Origin: Plutella xylostella
Lineage: Eukaryota > Arthropoda > Insecta > Lepidoptera > Plutellidae
DNA length: 64,000 bases
Direction: 5' to 3'
NCBI RefSeq assembly: GCF_932276165.1
Contig: NC_064004.1
Coordinates: forward strand, 10,001 to 74,000
The notes beneath the pieces were generated by a model. It had not been told where the DNA came from. It saw only the letters and a list, made by a program, of their open reading frames with translations, and made no database searches. Both the position numbers and the translations under genes were made by a program. Shown piece after piece: positions 63,044 to 64,000 of the stretch (position 1 is the stretch's first letter; the number at the start of each line of letters is the position of its first letter).

Positions 63044-63698
63044 TTTCTAGATGATTACTTCCATCATTCTGAGTTGGTTTCCTCACGATGTTTCGTGGGC
63101 AGAGAGCTGAGATAATTTATTTTGTTGACCGTATCCGCCCTGCAGCTAAGTAAACTTGAAAGAATCATGAGTCATTTGCATAGAAAACTACAATCTGGAT
63201 CGGAATGTCATGCAAATATTTTTATAAATTAAAATAATAAGCAGAAACCTGAAACCCTACTTCCGTGGTTTCGAGCGTTGTACGCATTCTACCATCGAAT
63301 GGCATATAGAGGGCAATGGGCAGGTGATACAAAATATTTTGGGTCTCTGATGTGCTAGATAAGTAATGATACCTCAATTTGATTTCTCTAAAATTGGCCC
63401 GTAAGACATTTTCACGCAAAAGCCTTACTATTGGTAAATGCTCTATTATATTAAATTAACATAATATACCTATCATTAGAGGAAATGTGGGAGCAGCGAT
63501 ACCCCTTTCTCACGACTTTTATGCCTATTTCTCCTATTTCAACTTACTTTAGCACAATTAAACGCACAGTCCGTATACTAATCCACTGCAGGAGCCTCCA
63601 AGGGTTATTGCCACAAAACAAAGCATTGGTAAGTATCTACCTATAAATAAACCGAAACTAATTAAAAAACAGACGATAGTTACAAACACAGAACCTTT

Positions 63699-63998
63699 TT
63701 AATTAATAACAACGGAAGCAATAGGCATATTATTATTAGTTTTGTTGAACGCCTTGTTTTTAGCCCTGCAGTCGCGTCCAGGACAACAGCTAGAGTATCT
63801 GTTCACGACGCTAAATCTCTGCAGCTTCTGCAGCGTGCCCGCAGTCCTGGCCTCCTGGTGTCCCCCACTCCTGGTCTCCTTGTGTCCCCCACTCCTGGTC
63901 GGGGCGAGCGCCACCGCCGTCACACTCACGGGGAGGTCTGACTGCAAGTGGTGATACTTCTCGCAGCTCATCCTCCGCTCTCGTCCGCAGATGTCGAT
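63699..63998 (-). CDS. Partial minus-strand exon at window edge, function unknown
   Basis: An open frame entering from the right edge: CGRERRMSCEKYHHLQSDLP, VTAVALAPTRSGGHKETRSG, GHQEARTAGTLQ, VNRYSSCCPGRDCRAKNK and a stop at 63699. It has a short internal repeat (SGGHKETR/SGGHQEAR) and several Cys. GC-rich upstream part, AT-rich end. No family recognised; it may be the last exon of a gene beyond the window. Confidence 0.35.
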   Translation of the reverse strand: MDICGRERRMSCEKYHHLQSDLPVSVTAVALAPTRSGGHKETRSGGHQEARTAGTLQKLQRFSVVNRYSSCCPGRDCRAKNKAFNKTNNNMPIASVVIN

Positions 63999-64000
63999 GT

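Overview
The window looks like lepidopteran (moth or butterfly) nuclear DNA lying close to a chromosome end. Supporting signs are short (CCTAA)n arrays (insect TTAGG telomere repeat), telomere-targeted non-LTR retrotransposons of the TRAS/R1 kind, the frequent taggtacctac-type spacer sequence, tRNA-derived SINEs, many small inverted-repeat elements, and host genes made of small GC-rich exons in AT-rich introns. Read on the + strand, CCTAA implies the telomere is to the left and the chromosome interior to the right; interstitial telomeric repeats are the alternative.

Region 1 (1-20.5 kb) is nested retroelements. A TRAS-like element (gag-type ORF1 with CCHC knuckles; ORF2 with endonuclease, RT, RNase H and a terminal zinc motif) ends in a poly-A tract directly followed by (CCTAA)9. 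Its ORF2 is split by a second LINE lying antisense (3758-14322; target-site duplication gagcta). That LINE is itself split near its 3' end by a 5'-truncated sense copy of the same family (4045-8862; duplication tttata). The result is an almost perfect ~4.4 kb-arm palindrome. After (CCTAA)9 comes a second, 5'-truncated and internally deleted TRAS-like copy. It carries an internally deleted PIF/Harbinger element with a TAA duplication and ends in poly-A plus (CCTAA)6. Three unrelated short-period satellites follow (GAAY, CCCTTG, GATCGT).

Region 2 (20.5-34.3 kb) has a multi-exon host gene of unknown function (21.4-25.6 kb) with a shared transmembrane first exon, a THAP-domain exon (29.5-29.8 kb), and transposon debris. 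The debris includes a P-like element (8-bp duplication, ends in CATG) and a LINE remnant split by another inverted-repeat element.

Region 3 (34.3-53.2 kb) holds a run of small secreted-protein genes of one architecture: a 12-14 codon exon encoding the first half of a signal peptide, a phase-0 intron, then one exon with the mature protein. Three of them (34.5, 37.6-38.4 and 39.4-40.2 kb) are clear paralogues with shared promoters. The others encode a Lys/Glu-rich protein, an Asn/Thr/Ser-Asp-rich protein and possibly an orphan second exon.

Region 4 (53.2-64 kb) contains a complete five-exon secreted-protein gene (54066-61251, 175 aa), invaded by a LINE fragment, MITEs and SINEs; a damaged charged-protein gene on the minus strand (61.85-62.47 kb); and a partial exon at the right edge. 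Three minisatellites sit exactly on 5' splice sites. Gene functions here are mostly not recognisable from sequence; structures are inferred from splice consensus, phase agreement and paralogy.
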